Shown: piece after piece, positions 6,274-13,855 of the stretch
Layout: each line of letters begins with the position of its first letter
Numbering within the stretch: the first letter of the stretch is position 1
Source of the DNA: Candidatus Woesearchaeota archaeon
Lineage (GTDB): Archaea > Nanobdellota > Nanobdellia > Woesearchaeales > UBA525
Length of the DNA stretch: 17,547 nt
Reading direction: 5' to 3'
NCBI GenBank assembly: GCA_013331575.1
Contig: DUGD01000047.1
Span: forward strand, 1 to 17,547
Notes under the pieces: generated by a model
What the model saw: only the letters and a program-made list of their open reading frames with translations
Databases searched by the model: none
Told to the model about the DNA's origin: nothing
Made by a program: the position numbers and the translations under genes

Positions 6274-6640
6274 AAAAGTCCGCAGGCGTGCCGACATTCG
6301 GAAAAGGGAAGTGCCGGATATTCTTCGTCACAAATTTCTCAGCGGAACGTGAGAATATTGCGTAGTGAACGGCATCGGCATAATCCGTCGGGATGGAACG
6401 ATCGGCAATGTTATCCGAACGCGAATGACGAACAAAAACCACTTTCTTGCTGTACATCAAGAGTTTTAGCAAAGTATCTGCTTGCAGTCCATACCCTATC
6501 CGCTCCAATTCTCCGATCGCCCAAGACGATATCACGAGCGTGTGCTGACACCGTAGCGAACGCAAGAACAGGTCGTACGACGCAGAGTCACGATTATCAA
6601 ACAAGTCAACAATCACATTCGTGTCCAAATAGAGGCGCAT
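6272..6640 (-). CDS. vapC: PIN-domain toxin (VapC-like ribonuclease)
   Basis: This 122-aa protein has a complete PIN-domain outline: D6 (YLDTNVIVDLF), E44 (AIGELERIG), D86/D89 (DYADAVHYA) and the TKNIRHF block (residues 105-111). In the last block N107 replaces the aspartate found in many PIN nucleases. The length is typical of VapC toxins, which cleave tRNA or rRNA with Mg2+. No TATA box or Shine-Dalgarno sequence is visible before the ATG. The aRF1 gene ends only 62 bases upstream on the same strand, so the toxin may depend on read-through transcription from aRF1. The antitoxin-like gene follows and has its own promoter, an arrangement that would keep antitoxin in excess. Confidence 0.82.
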   Translation of the reverse strand: MRLYLDTNVIVDLFDNRDSASYDLFLRSLRCQHTLVISSWAIGELERIGYGLQADTLLKLLMYSKKVVFVRHSRSDNIADRSIPTDYADAVHYAIFSRSAEKFVTKNIRHFPFPNVGTPADF

Positions 6641-6702
6641 ACAAAGACGAACATGACAGCGTTCAAGTAGATGACGAGAGAAAATCCGGATATCTTCCGC
6701 AC

Positions 6703-7833
6703 TCAGTGCGCTTGCATCGGATATCTCAAGATGGCCGCGATCTTTCCCATCTCCATGAGCTGGACGCCTTCGCGGGTCTCCACAGAGATCAGCTTCACGG
6801 TGGCGCCGGTCTTCTCGGCCTCTGCCTCGAACATCTCGATGACAGGCTCATCGAGCTCCTCCGACAACAATACCAGTTCGACGGCTCCATACCCTAGGTA
6901 CTTCAGTATGTCGTCACGGCCGTACGCTGCGAGGCCGGTATCTTTCGACAATTCGTAGAAGAACTTCTGCATGAGTTTCTTCTCCTCGGCAACTTCCTGG
7001 TCGGCGAGTATGTCCTCGCTCTTCTCCAAGAGCTCCTGCAACCCGAACTCTCCGGTATACGACAGGTCTTTCGTGCCCAGTATCTTCTTGCGCACTTCGC
7101 CAGTGATATAATCGTTTTGCAGGAATAGGTTGACGGTCACGCCGGGTCCGCCGATGATGATGCCGTTGATATCCTGGATTATGGGGAGGAACTGGTCTTT
7201 CATATAATCCGCTATCTTCTTGAAATGCTCGATAGTGGCTCCTTCACGCAAGCGCTCGAAACGCACCGCCGACTGACCACCCGACTTGTGCTTTCCCGGG
7301 ACTTCGGAGTGCGTCTGCACGAGAGGGATGATGGTCTTGCCTTTGAGTATCGCGACCATCGCGTCGCGTCTATCAAGCACGACCAGACCGTACGTGTTCT
7401 CGTGCTCCACTATCTCTTTCAAGGGGCCGAGGATGAACTCTTTGTCGCAACGGTACAACCGCTGCGTCGAAGGGATGGGCATCTCTATAGACCATACCTT
7501 GATGTCGGATTGGCCTTCGCGCTCTGCGACATTGCCGGAGAACGCCGCTAGACCATTCGGCGGGTTCTTCGCGACACCGCGTAAATGCACGATCATCCGT
7601 TCGAGCGCGTCAACGACGTTCGTGCGGGTCTGCTTCGACTTGATGTTCTCGGCAGTGCCCTGCTCCTCCTGCAATTGGCCGATGATACGGTTCAAGTCAT
7701 ACCCTGCAGGAGCGTACACCGTCACAAGCTCGGTTCCGCGACCGCGGAACTGCTCGAGCATCTTCACGAAATGCTTGATCTTGTGCCGCGTGGTCGAATC
7801 CAGCTTGTGCGTGTCGGAACCGATGACTGCCAT
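6703..7833 (-). CDS. prf1: peptide chain release factor aRF1
   Basis: This 376-aa protein is the archaeal class-I release factor, which recognises all three stop codons in the ribosomal A site and triggers peptide release. All key motifs are present: NIKS (63-66) and YRCDKEF (127-133; the YxCxxxF element) for stop recognition, and GGQ (185-187) in KHKSGGQSAV for hydrolysis. The C-terminal domain that contacts the GTPase partner is complete. The start is supported by a TATA box centred 29 nt upstream, giving a nearly leaderless mRNA. It is divergent from the glycosyltransferase operon with 91 bases between starts. Intact motifs mean normal TAG decoding is expected, which matters for the lipase frame at 11990-14476. 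Confidence 0.97.
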   Translation of the reverse strand: MAVIGSDTHKLDSTTRHKIKHFVKMLEQFRGRGTELVTVYAPAGYDLNRIIGQLQEEQGTAENIKSKQTRTNVVDALERMIVHLRGVAKNPPNGLAAFSGNVAEREGQSDIKVWSIEMPIPSTQRLYRCDKEFILGPLKEIVEHENTYGLVVLDRRDAMVAILKGKTIIPLVQTHSEVPGKHKSGGQSAVRFERLREGATIEHFKKIADYMKDQFLPIIQDINGIIIGGPGVTVNLFLQNDYITGEVRKKILGTKDLSYTGEFGLQELLEKSEDILADQEVAEEKKLMQKFFYELSKDTGLAAYGRDDILKYLGYGAVELVLLSEELDEPVIEMFEAEAEKTGATVKLISVETREGVQLMEMGKIAAILRYPMQAH

Positions 7834-7857
7834 ACCGTCGATAGGGACGACAGGAGG

Positions 7858-7866
7858 TATTTAAAT
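7858..7866 (-). promoter_or_regulatory. TATA box of the aRF1 gene
   Basis: On the minus strand ATTTAAATA is centred about 29 nt before the ATG at 7833. It sits back to back with the plus-strand box at 7895-7902, so the two divergent genes share a short control region. Confidence 0.7.
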
Positions 7867-7894
7867 CCGACGGCCGAGACGAGCAAGGAACGGA

Positions 7895-7902
7895 TTTATA
7901 AA
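7895..7902 (+). promoter_or_regulatory. TATA box of the glycosyltransferase operon
   Basis: TTTATAAA is centred about 26 nt before the ATG at 7925, predicting a leaderless transcript covering both glycosyltransferase genes. Confidence 0.75.
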
Positions 7903-7924
7903 TTCGAGGTAGCAACGGAACAGC

Positions 7925-8734
7925 ATGCGTACGCCACGATTCTCTGTCGTGATACCGACCTACAACGAAGAACGGTTCCTCCCGAACATCCTCCAGGACA
8001 TAGCGGCGCAATCATGGCGCCCGCACGAGATCATCGTCGCCGACAACAAGAGCAAGGACGGCACGCGACGCATAGCGCGCAAAAGCGGCGCAAGAGTGAT
8101 CATGGGCGGCCTGCCGGCGCGAGGACGCAACAACGGCGCTCGCGCCACGACCACAGAACTCATCTTCTTCCTCGATGCGGACGTACGTCTCCCCGAGCGG
8201 TTCTTCGAAAACGCCATCAACGAGATGCGACGGCGAAAGCTCGACATCACCACGGCGCCGAGCAGACCTGATCAAAAACCCGTCAAATACGCCATCACAT
8301 TCCTCGCGACGAACGCATACACTAGGCTCTCGGCGTATACCATCCCCGTCGCGATGGGACTCTGCATCATCTGCACGCGCGCAGCGTGGAAGCGTGTGGA
8401 TGGATTCGATGAACACTTAGAGCTATGCGAGGACAATGATTTCGTCGAACGCGTAGCGAAAGAAGGATACCGTTTCCGCGTCTTGCGCTCGACAAAGATC
8501 ATCGCGAGCGTGCGCCGGTTCGAGCAGAGAGGGCACATCCGAACAGCATCGAAAATAGTCTACACCATACTCCGGAGGATAACGCGCGGGACATACCAGA
8601 ACAACACCGTCGAATACGGTTGGGGATACGCCGAAACGAAGCCGGACGACAAGAAATCAATCGACAGGCAACGCATCAAACCGCTCTCTACGCAGGACCG
8701 GAACGCTTTTATCCGGAAGAGAACGCGGAGATAG
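7925..8734 (+). CDS. family 2 glycosyltransferase
   Basis: This 269-aa GT-A fold glycosyltransferase (GT2 family) transfers a sugar from a nucleotide-activated donor. The N-terminus has the donor-binding FSVVIPTYNEERFL, followed by IIVADNKSKDGT (about 36-47) and the metal-binding DxD motif in FLDADVRLP (D84, D86). Acceptor-side motifs follow: GLCIICTRAAWKRVDGFDE and LCEDNDFVERV, the ED pair probably supplying the catalytic base. There is no strong C-terminal membrane span, so it is probably cytosolic or peripheral. It is followed after one base by the second glycosyltransferase, so the two are co-transcribed and probably act in the same glycan or lipid-sugar pathway. The exact sugar and acceptor cannot be read from sequence. 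Confidence 0.92.
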   Translation: MRTPRFSVVIPTYNEERFLPNILQDIAAQSWRPHEIIVADNKSKDGTRRIARKSGARVIMGGLPARGRNNGARATTTELIFFLDADVRLPERFFENAINEMRRRKLDITTAPSRPDQKPVKYAITFLATNAYTRLSAYTIPVAMGLCIICTRAAWKRVDGFDEHLELCEDNDFVERVAKEGYRFRVLRSTKIIASVRRFEQRGHIRTASKIVYTILRRITRGTYQNNTVEYGWGYAETKPDDKKSIDRQRIKPLSTQDRNAFIRKRTRR

Positions 8735-8735
8735 C

Positions 8736-9827
8736 ATGGCACGCATTCTCGTGAGCCCGCTCAACTGGGGCCTAGGCCATGCGACAAGAGACATCCCCAT
8801 CATCAAGGAGCTGTTGCGGCACGGCCACGAAGTGACCATCGCGGGCGAAGGAAGATGCGTATCGCTCCTCAAAAAAGAGTTCCCCGAAGCAGAGCACCTG
8901 CGATTCCCGGACTATCCATCGCCGTACACCGCATCGCGCCACTTCCTGCCGAAGATAACGAGCATGCTGCCGAAACTCTTCGCGGCGTTCAAGGATGAAC
9001 GGCTGCGTTTCGAAGCGTTGCAGCGCAAGCGCAAGTTCGACATGGTCATCAGCGACAACCGTTTCGGCGTCGCCGCGAAAGACGCACCCTCGTTTTTCAT
9101 CTCGCACCAGCTACGCTATGCAACGCCATGGTATCTTCCCGTCGAGACGGCCACCGCCGCGTTCAACGCGACGTTCCACAAACGATTCACCGGCATCATC
9201 GTCCCCGACGCTCCCGGCTCGATACTCTCTGGCCGGCTCTCCAAGAACCCCATCACTCCGAAAGGGAAAGTGCATTTCGCAGGCATCCTCACGAGCATCG
9301 AGCGCCATGACGTGCGGCAGGACATCGACTATCTCGTCGCTATCTCAGGCCCCGAGCCGCAACGCACGATACTCGAGAAGAGGATGCGCGAGCAGCTCCC
9401 GAGCCTCTCGGGCAAGACAGTCATGCTCCTCGCGCGTCCCGACATCCCGTCGAAGACGGAACGCGTCGAGCATGATGTGGGCGGCGCGACCATCATGACG
9501 CACGCTTCGCGCGATGAGATGTCACGCCTGATGTGCCGCGCGAAGTTCATCGTCACGCGTAGCGGTTACACGACGATGATGGAGCTCGCCGAGCTGCGCA
9601 AGCGCAAAGGCATCTTCACACCGACACCCGGCCAGACCGAACAGGAATACCTCTCCATGTACTACAGACGCAAGGGATGGTTCCTCTCGCGCGACCAGGA
9701 TAGGCTCGACCTCTCGAAGGATATCGACGAGGCACGCAAGTACAAGGGATTTCCCACGCTGCCCGGTTCCGCGAAGAACGCGCGCAAGCTCTACGACGAT
9801 GTGCTAGGCCCGTCGTTGCGGCGATGA
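8736..9827 (+). CDS. MurG-like (GT-B) glycosyltransferase
   Basis: This 363-aa protein resembles GT-B enzymes of the MurG/GT28-like group. The N-terminal glycine-rich loop is LNWGLGHATRD (residues 9-19). The C-terminal donor-binding half has VTRSGYTTMMEL (about 273-284) and TPTPGQTEQEYLS (about 295-307), where MurG-like enzymes bind the nucleotide sugar. No membrane span or signal peptide is seen. Such enzymes act on lipid-linked acceptors at the cytoplasmic face of the membrane. The gene begins one base after the GT2 stop codon. A joint role in making a surface glycan, glycolipid or N-glycan precursor is inference; the archaeal setting argues against peptidoglycan. Confidence 0.88.
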   Translation: MARILVSPLNWGLGHATRDIPIIKELLRHGHEVTIAGEGRCVSLLKKEFPEAEHLRFPDYPSPYTASRHFLPKITSMLPKLFAAFKDERLRFEALQRKRKFDMVISDNRFGVAAKDAPSFFISHQLRYATPWYLPVETATAAFNATFHKRFTGIIVPDAPGSILSGRLSKNPITPKGKVHFAGILTSIERHDVRQDIDYLVAISGPEPQRTILEKRMREQLPSLSGKTVMLLARPDIPSKTERVEHDVGGATIMTHASRDEMSRLMCRAKFIVTRSGYTTMMELAELRKRKGIFTPTPGQTEQEYLSMYYRRKGWFLSRDQDRLDLSKDIDEARKYKGFPTLPGSAKNARKLYDDVLGPSLRR

Positions 9828-9843
9828 CACACCGCGGGAGTAT

Positions 9844-9940
9844 CTGCTGTCGCGGTCAGAGTGGCACTCCCGGACGCCATGTAATCTCCGAGTATAGAAT
9901 CCCGAACGTCGAACCAAAACCCCGACCAAGTCGACAGCAG
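9844..9940. ncRNA. foldable inverted repeat upstream of the SprT-like gene
   Basis: CTGCTGTCG (9844-9852) pairs exactly with CGACAGCAG (9932-9940). Just inside, GGTC (9954-9957, wait-free reading: immediately after one base) is not counted here; the supported inner pairing is GGTC near 9854-9857 with GACC at 9924-9927. A competing hairpin is possible, CGGGAGT (9835-9841) with ACTCCCG (9866-9872). No protein frame of quality lies here. It may be a small RNA or a 5' leader structure of the protease gene. Confidence 0.35.
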
Positions 9941-10000
9941 CGAAAACAAAACCATTACAACAGAGCATAGTACGATCACAAAAAAACACGAAACCCGTTG

Positions 10001-10723
10001 ATGAACATGACGAACGATCTACCACGCGATGCGTACCTCAAGCTATACGGCAAGGAGCCCGACCGCGCGCTCTCCGTGAAGTACCATGGCAATCTCAAAG
10101 GGTACAACGCGAGCGTCCGCAAATCGCTCACCGGCATCACGTTCACGCTCAGCAGGCGTTTCGAGACATGCGAACCGGAGATCCAGATAGGCGTCATGCA
10201 GTTCCTCCTCAACAAGCTCAACAAGACGAAGATACGGACCGACGACATCGATATGTACCATAGCTTCCTCAAGAAGATGAGCGAACTCGCCCCTGTCACG
10301 AAACGCGACGAACACCTCGAGAGCTCATTCCAGCGCTGCAACGAACGGTTCTTCGGCGGCATGATGACCAGGCCGAACCTCATCTGGGGCGGCCCGAACA
10401 CACACCTCCTCGGGACATACACATACGCGACCGACAGCATCATGATATCCGACATCCTACGCCATGCCGACGACGACACTATCGATTACGTCATGTACCA
10501 CGAGATGCTGCACAAGAAGCATAAATTCCACCACACGGGGAATCGCACGCGCAGCCACACCAAAGCGTTCCGCGATGACGAGCGGTTGTTCACGCGCGCC
10601 GACCGCCAGGACCCGGAGACCGCGCTACGCAAGCACCTCTACGCCGAGAAACGGCGAATGCAGAGCACACGAGGCATCGTACGCGAGAAGAACTTCGTCG
10701 ATCGGCTTCTCGAATGGTTCTAG
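10001..10723 (+). CDS. SprT-like zinc metalloprotease
   Basis: This protein (240 aa from the ATG at 10001) has a SprT/Spartan-like metallopeptidase core. The HEMLH motif (HExxH) lies in the sequence VMYHEMLHKKH, and a third ligand His about 15 residues on is in RSHTKAFRDDE, matching the H-x4-F-x3-E pattern of the family. Upstream, FQRCNERFFGGMMTRPNLIW is the typical strand-helix lead-in (CNERFFGG...P.L.W). SprT-like proteins act on DNA-protein crosslinks or other folded substrates; the archaeal role is not established. Start choice is uncertain: an in-frame TTG at 9998 and ATGs at 10001 and 10007 are possible, and no good TATA box or Shine-Dalgarno is seen. The gene is flanked on both sides by long foldable repeats. 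Confidence 0.8.
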   Translation: MNMTNDLPRDAYLKLYGKEPDRALSVKYHGNLKGYNASVRKSLTGITFTLSRRFETCEPEIQIGVMQFLLNKLNKTKIRTDDIDMYHSFLKKMSELAPVTKRDEHLESSFQRCNERFFGGMMTRPNLIWGGPNTHLLGTYTYATDSIMISDILRHADDDTIDYVMYHEMLHKKHKFHHTGNRTRSHTKAFRDDERLFTRADRQDPETALRKHLYAEKRRMQSTRGIVREKNFVDRLLEWF

Positions 10724-10764
10724 AGTTCAGCGCGCAGCCTTCGACCCCTAGATAGATGGTGTCG

Positions 10765-10863
10765 CAATCACTGCCTTGGCGTAGTTCCGAGGACCGAATG
10801 CTCGACCGGGTCGAGCGAGATGAGGTCCGAGACCGAACGAGAGTATGAACGCCGCAGTGATTG
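10765..10863 (+). ncRNA. candidate structured RNA with kink-turn-like element
   Basis: CAATCACTGC (10765-10774) pairs exactly with GCAGTGATTG (10854-10863). Inside, GGCG (10778-10781) pairs with CGCC (10850-10853), then GGACC (10791-10795) pairs with GGTCC (10824-10828), and GCTCGAC (10800-10806) pairs with GTCGAGC (10810-10816) around a CGG loop. Between the last two stems, G96-A97 face G822-A823 (last digits of positions), giving tandem sheared G.A pairs next to an asymmetric loop. This resembles a kink-turn, the L7Ae site in archaeal guide RNAs, and favours the plus strand. An H/ACA-type RNA is possible. No TATA box is seen upstream. Confidence 0.45.
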
Positions 10864-10902
10864 AAAAAATATTATCGCCTAAGAACCATACCCTTCCAAC
10901 GG

Positions 10903-10910
10903 TTTAAATA
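10903..10910 (+). promoter_or_regulatory. TATA box of the DoxX-like gene
   Basis: TTTAAATA is centred about 27 nt before the ATG at 10934, giving a leaderless transcript. Confidence 0.75.
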
Positions 10911-10933
10911 CCAGCATCGCCTCCGATACTACA

Positions 10934-11392
10934 ATGACGTCGCGCAAGAAAAGGAACACTGCGAAAGAGACCGTTGGTAAGGCCGCCGGAAAGAATCGCG
11001 CCACAAGACCGGAACAGGCAATGTTCGTGCTGCGCGTGTTCTTAGGCATCGTCTTCATCTGCGCCGCCGCGTACCGTGCGCTCCACTATGATGCCGCGGT
11101 GCGAGAGATGACAGCACTCGCGCTGCCGACACCGCTCATCATTCCCATCATACTCCTGGAAGCGGGCATCGGCGCGACGCTCATCGCGGGATGGCGCACG
11201 CGACACGTCGCCATCATCACAACACTCTTCTTGATATCCGCGATATCGGCAAGTATCATCGCCACGGGACCGGCTATCATAACATCGGCAGGAGAGCTCT
11301 TCGTCTTCGATCCGACGCCGACGGACATCTTCCTGCACGGCACATACATGGTGATCGCGCTGACGATAGCGATGCGATACCGCAACAACTGA
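10934..11392 (+). CDS. DoxX-like four-span membrane protein
   Basis: This 152-aa protein has a basic, soluble N-terminus (about residues 1-28) and then four hydrophobic helices at roughly 30-48, 65-86, 90-112 and 132-147. The first helix and following loop (VLRVFLGIVFICAAAYRALHYDA), and the second helix with ILLEAGIGATLIAGW, match the DoxX/DoxD-like pattern, where an early helix carries LRxxLGxxF and a Glu sits in the second helix. Members are linked to redox or quinone functions in some organisms, but most are uncharacterised. It has its own TATA box and is convergent with the next gene (57 bases between stops). The 24-residue Lys/Arg-rich N-terminal extension is unusual for the family. Confidence 0.72.
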   Translation: MTSRKKRNTAKETVGKAAGKNRATRPEQAMFVLRVFLGIVFICAAAYRALHYDAAVREMTALALPTPLIIPIILLEAGIGATLIAGWRTRHVAIITTLFLISAISASIIATGPAIITSAGELFVFDPTPTDIFLHGTYMVIALTIAMRYRNN

Positions 11393-11449
11393 CCCCGTCG
11401 AACATCGAGACCGCCACCAGTAACCGTTATCGACAATAGTCTCCGAACA

Positions 11450-11926
11450 TCAATGCTTCTCGAAGAACCGGTGCGCGACATCGCGGATGCGCTCTGCGTG
11501 CGCACGCCACCCTTCCACATACCAACAGAGCATCTCGGTGCTGAGGAAGTCATACGCCGGCAACCGCAGCGGACGCTTGATACCCGCAATCTTACCGGGA
11601 CCGTCCCCGAGGATGTCGTGATATGCGTCTTCGATAGTCATGGTGCGGGACGCGGCAGCTATCCTATCCAGCTCGCTCAGAGAACGGGCATCCCCGCAAC
11701 GGAGAGCGGCCCTGAGTCCGCCGTTGTAGAAGTTGATGCGTGACATCGCATCGGGCGGGCTCTTGCGCATCTCCTGGACGCAATCATTGCGGATATTGTA
11801 CATGAATTGCACATAACGGCGGTCGCAGCACAGCGCATCGAGTTGCGGCACCACGATCGGGACAGTATCGCCATCAGGATCGAAGATTGTGAAAGAGGGT
11901 TTATCGGCATCGTCGTGTGCTACCAT
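11450..11926 (-). CDS. conserved-looking hypothetical protein, 158 aa
   Basis: I do not recognise this protein. It is 158 aa, soluble, without signal peptide or membrane span. The N-terminal part (FTIFDPDGDTVPIVVPQLDALCC) looks like beta strands. The remainder is predicted mostly helical, with charged segments such as RYVQFMYNIRNDCVQEMR and LSELDRIAAASRTMTIEDAYHDIL. The ATG is supported by TTTTTTAA centred about 26 nt upstream, so expression should be leaderless. It is transcribed away from the same side as the lipase-like gene and ends convergently against the DoxX-like gene. Codon use matches the G+C-rich chromosome. Confidence 0.65.
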   Translation of the reverse strand: MVAHDDADKPSFTIFDPDGDTVPIVVPQLDALCCDRRYVQFMYNIRNDCVQEMRKSPPDAMSRINFYNGGLRAALRCGDARSLSELDRIAAASRTMTIEDAYHDILGDGPGKIAGIKRPLRLPAYDFLSTEMLCWYVEGWRAHAERIRDVAHRFFEKH

Positions 11927-11948
11927 GGAAAGTCGGCATACGCCAAGG

Positions 11949-11956
11949 TTAAAAAA
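11949..11956 (-). promoter_or_regulatory. TATA-like box of the 158-aa protein gene
   Basis: On the minus strand TTTTTTAA is centred about 26 nt before the ATG at 11926. The T run may also help terminate the lipase-like transcript arriving from upstream. Confidence 0.5.
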
Positions 11957-11989
11957 TCTATCGTCAAAAATAGCGACATCACAGAAATA

Positions 11990-13843
11990 TCACGAGCTGA
12001 GCGCTGCCCGCACGATAGCATACACCTGCGGATACGCGACGACATCGAGCATCTTCGAATGGAGTTCCGTGCCGAAGAGATCTTCGCACGATCCGCTCAC
12101 CAGATGATTATCCGCGAAATCGAGCGCGACACTCTCGACGGTAGCGACACCGTCGGCATCCTTGCCGTTGACGGTGCAACCAGTGCCTGCGATCGTCGTG
12201 AATCGCACTGTTGCTGGTTGCATCGCCGGATCGTCGAGTTTCCGCAGGAAGACGCTGCCCGCTTCCATGTCGTCGCACTCTTTGTCCTCCCCCAGGATAC
12301 CGCAGAGATTGCGCGTCCGCCCTTCAGTCCCATGGTTGGGTGTGCCGATGAGCACCACCTTGTTGACGGACTCCTCGCCGAAAAGCTGCAGGTACCGGCG
12401 CACCACGAGACCGCCCATGCTGTGAGCGACGATATTCACTTTCTTCTTGCCGGTGTGATGCTTGACGATATTGACCATCTCGTTGAGACGCAATGAGTAA
12501 GTCTCGATATTCTCCGATTTCTGCGCGATGAGCACATAGTCATCGTCATTGCGGTAGAAATTATAGTAGTAGGTGACGCGGGCCATGACGGGCTTGCCAG
12601 AGAGCCCCCACTCGCCCTCGGCGACCTCGGACATCGTCGATGAAGGCGTCACGATGCCCGCATCGATGTAACCATCACGCTGCAATGCTTGCTGCATGCT
12701 CGTGAAATACGCGCCCAAGGAGTACTCAGGAGTGTTGCCGCCGTTGAACGCGTGACCGTGCACGAAGATGATGGGATACGATGCTGGATCATCGGCGCAG
12801 GACGCGTCGCTGCAGCACGGATTGCAATCCCCGAACACGCAGCATAATGGCGATGCGTCGGGGAGCGTGATGTCGAATCCGCTCTCTACAACCGGATCGA
12901 TCATCGATGCTACAGGATCGAGCGCGGTCATGTCTATAGGCAGGAGCGTCGCTTGGGTGCAATACACCGCTGTGAACTGCGCGGAGGAATTGTCGGACAC
13001 ATTGCCGAGCAGAGAGAGCGCATCGCACACCTGGGCGATCGAAACGATAGAACTGGCAGCCGAGGACGCATTCGACGAGCTGTTCGGGCTCAGCGAGATA
13101 TTCGACGATGAATTCAGCGAGGCGTTCGACGTCGTGTTGCCGCAAGGCAGGACGGCGGTCATATTCAGCGCGCATGCGGCGGCGTTGCGGTCATCCACTA
13201 TCGCCGCGCCTATCAAGAGGACCGCGCTCTCGCGTTGTGCGAATGACGCATTGAGCGTCGCGGTCTCAGAGACCAATGTCTCGACGCGTTGCCGCATATC
13301 GCCATAGCGCGAATAATCACCCGTAGCATACATCACGACGGTAGAGTTCAACCGCTCCGCGAGGGAGAGCATCGGCCCCGCGATGTAGGGATCGCGCCAG
13401 AGCGCTGCGTGATCAGTCATCAGCGTCGCTGCCTGCATCCTCGTGGCATGGAGCGCGTCGCGGAGCGCATTGTGCTCCGCAGGGAGTCCTTGCACCGCGA
13501 TGCGCAGCGCCGCTGCCTCATCGCGCAACGCCGAGAGCATGGCGATATCCACGTCCGAACCGTCGAGCGCTTCCCGTGCTCGCAAGTACTCTTCTTGCGC
13601 CCACAGCGCGCGCACAGTCTCCATCGCGACACTCGCCATCGAGAACCGTTCGCCTATCCCTGCGAGATCGCCGAGGAGCTGTCCGGGCCGGAGCCGCGGC
13701 TCGGAGCGCAGCACCTCTTCCACCGCGAGTATCTCTATGTCGATATCGCGAAGCGATACCAGTATCGACCGCACTTCCTGCGCGAGATCGGTCTTGATCG
13801 TCGCTTCATCCTCGGAGAGGCCGTAATTGACGGTCAACAACAC
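11990..13843 (-). CDS. lipase-like alpha/beta hydrolase part of an amber-interrupted surface protein
   Basis: This 617-codon frame contains a lipase-like alpha/beta hydrolase in its C-terminal half: oxyanion region PIIFVHGHAF (H362-G363), nucleophile elbow AHSMGG (S475), probable acid D564 (KDADGVATVES) and H595 (ELHSKML). Residues 1-165 look helical. Residues 166-287 hold eleven N-glycosylation sequons, nine of them in 227-287. A cysteine-rich segment follows (CCVFGDCNPCC). Sequons and cysteines demand an extracellular location, yet this frame has no signal peptide. It is in the same reading frame as the TM-anchored gene upstream, separated only by TAG plus four codons (Q-R-D-T). The GTG at 13843 has no Shine-Dalgarno and no TATA box. 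It is therefore best read as the second part of one 828-codon gene. Confidence 0.8.
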   Translation of the reverse strand: MLLTVNYGLSEDEATIKTDLAQEVRSILVSLRDIDIEILAVEEVLRSEPRLRPGQLLGDLAGIGERFSMASVAMETVRALWAQEEYLRAREALDGSDVDIAMLSALRDEAAALRIAVQGLPAEHNALRDALHATRMQAATLMTDHAALWRDPYIAGPMLSLAERLNSTVVMYATGDYSRYGDMRQRVETLVSETATLNASFAQRESAVLLIGAAIVDDRNAAACALNMTAVLPCGNTTSNASLNSSSNISLSPNSSSNASSAASSIVSIAQVCDALSLLGNVSDNSSAQFTAVYCTQATLLPIDMTALDPVASMIDPVVESGFDITLPDASPLCCVFGDCNPCCSDASCADDPASYPIIFVHGHAFNGGNTPEYSLGAYFTSMQQALQRDGYIDAGIVTPSSTMSEVAEGEWGLSGKPVMARVTYYYNFYRNDDDYVLIAQKSENIETYSLRLNEMVNIVKHHTGKKKVNIVAHSMGGLVVRRYLQLFGEESVNKVVLIGTPNHGTEGRTRNLCGILGEDKECDDMEAGSVFLRKLDDPAMQPATVRFTTIAGTGCTVNGKDADGVATVESVALDFADNHLVSGSCEDLFGTELHSKMLDVVAYPQVYAIVRAALSS

Positions 13844-13855
13844 AGTGTCGCGCTG

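Noticed and set aside
6226..6897. 223-aa plus-strand frame
   Set aside because: It is antisense to the PIN toxin and aRF1 and has no family features.
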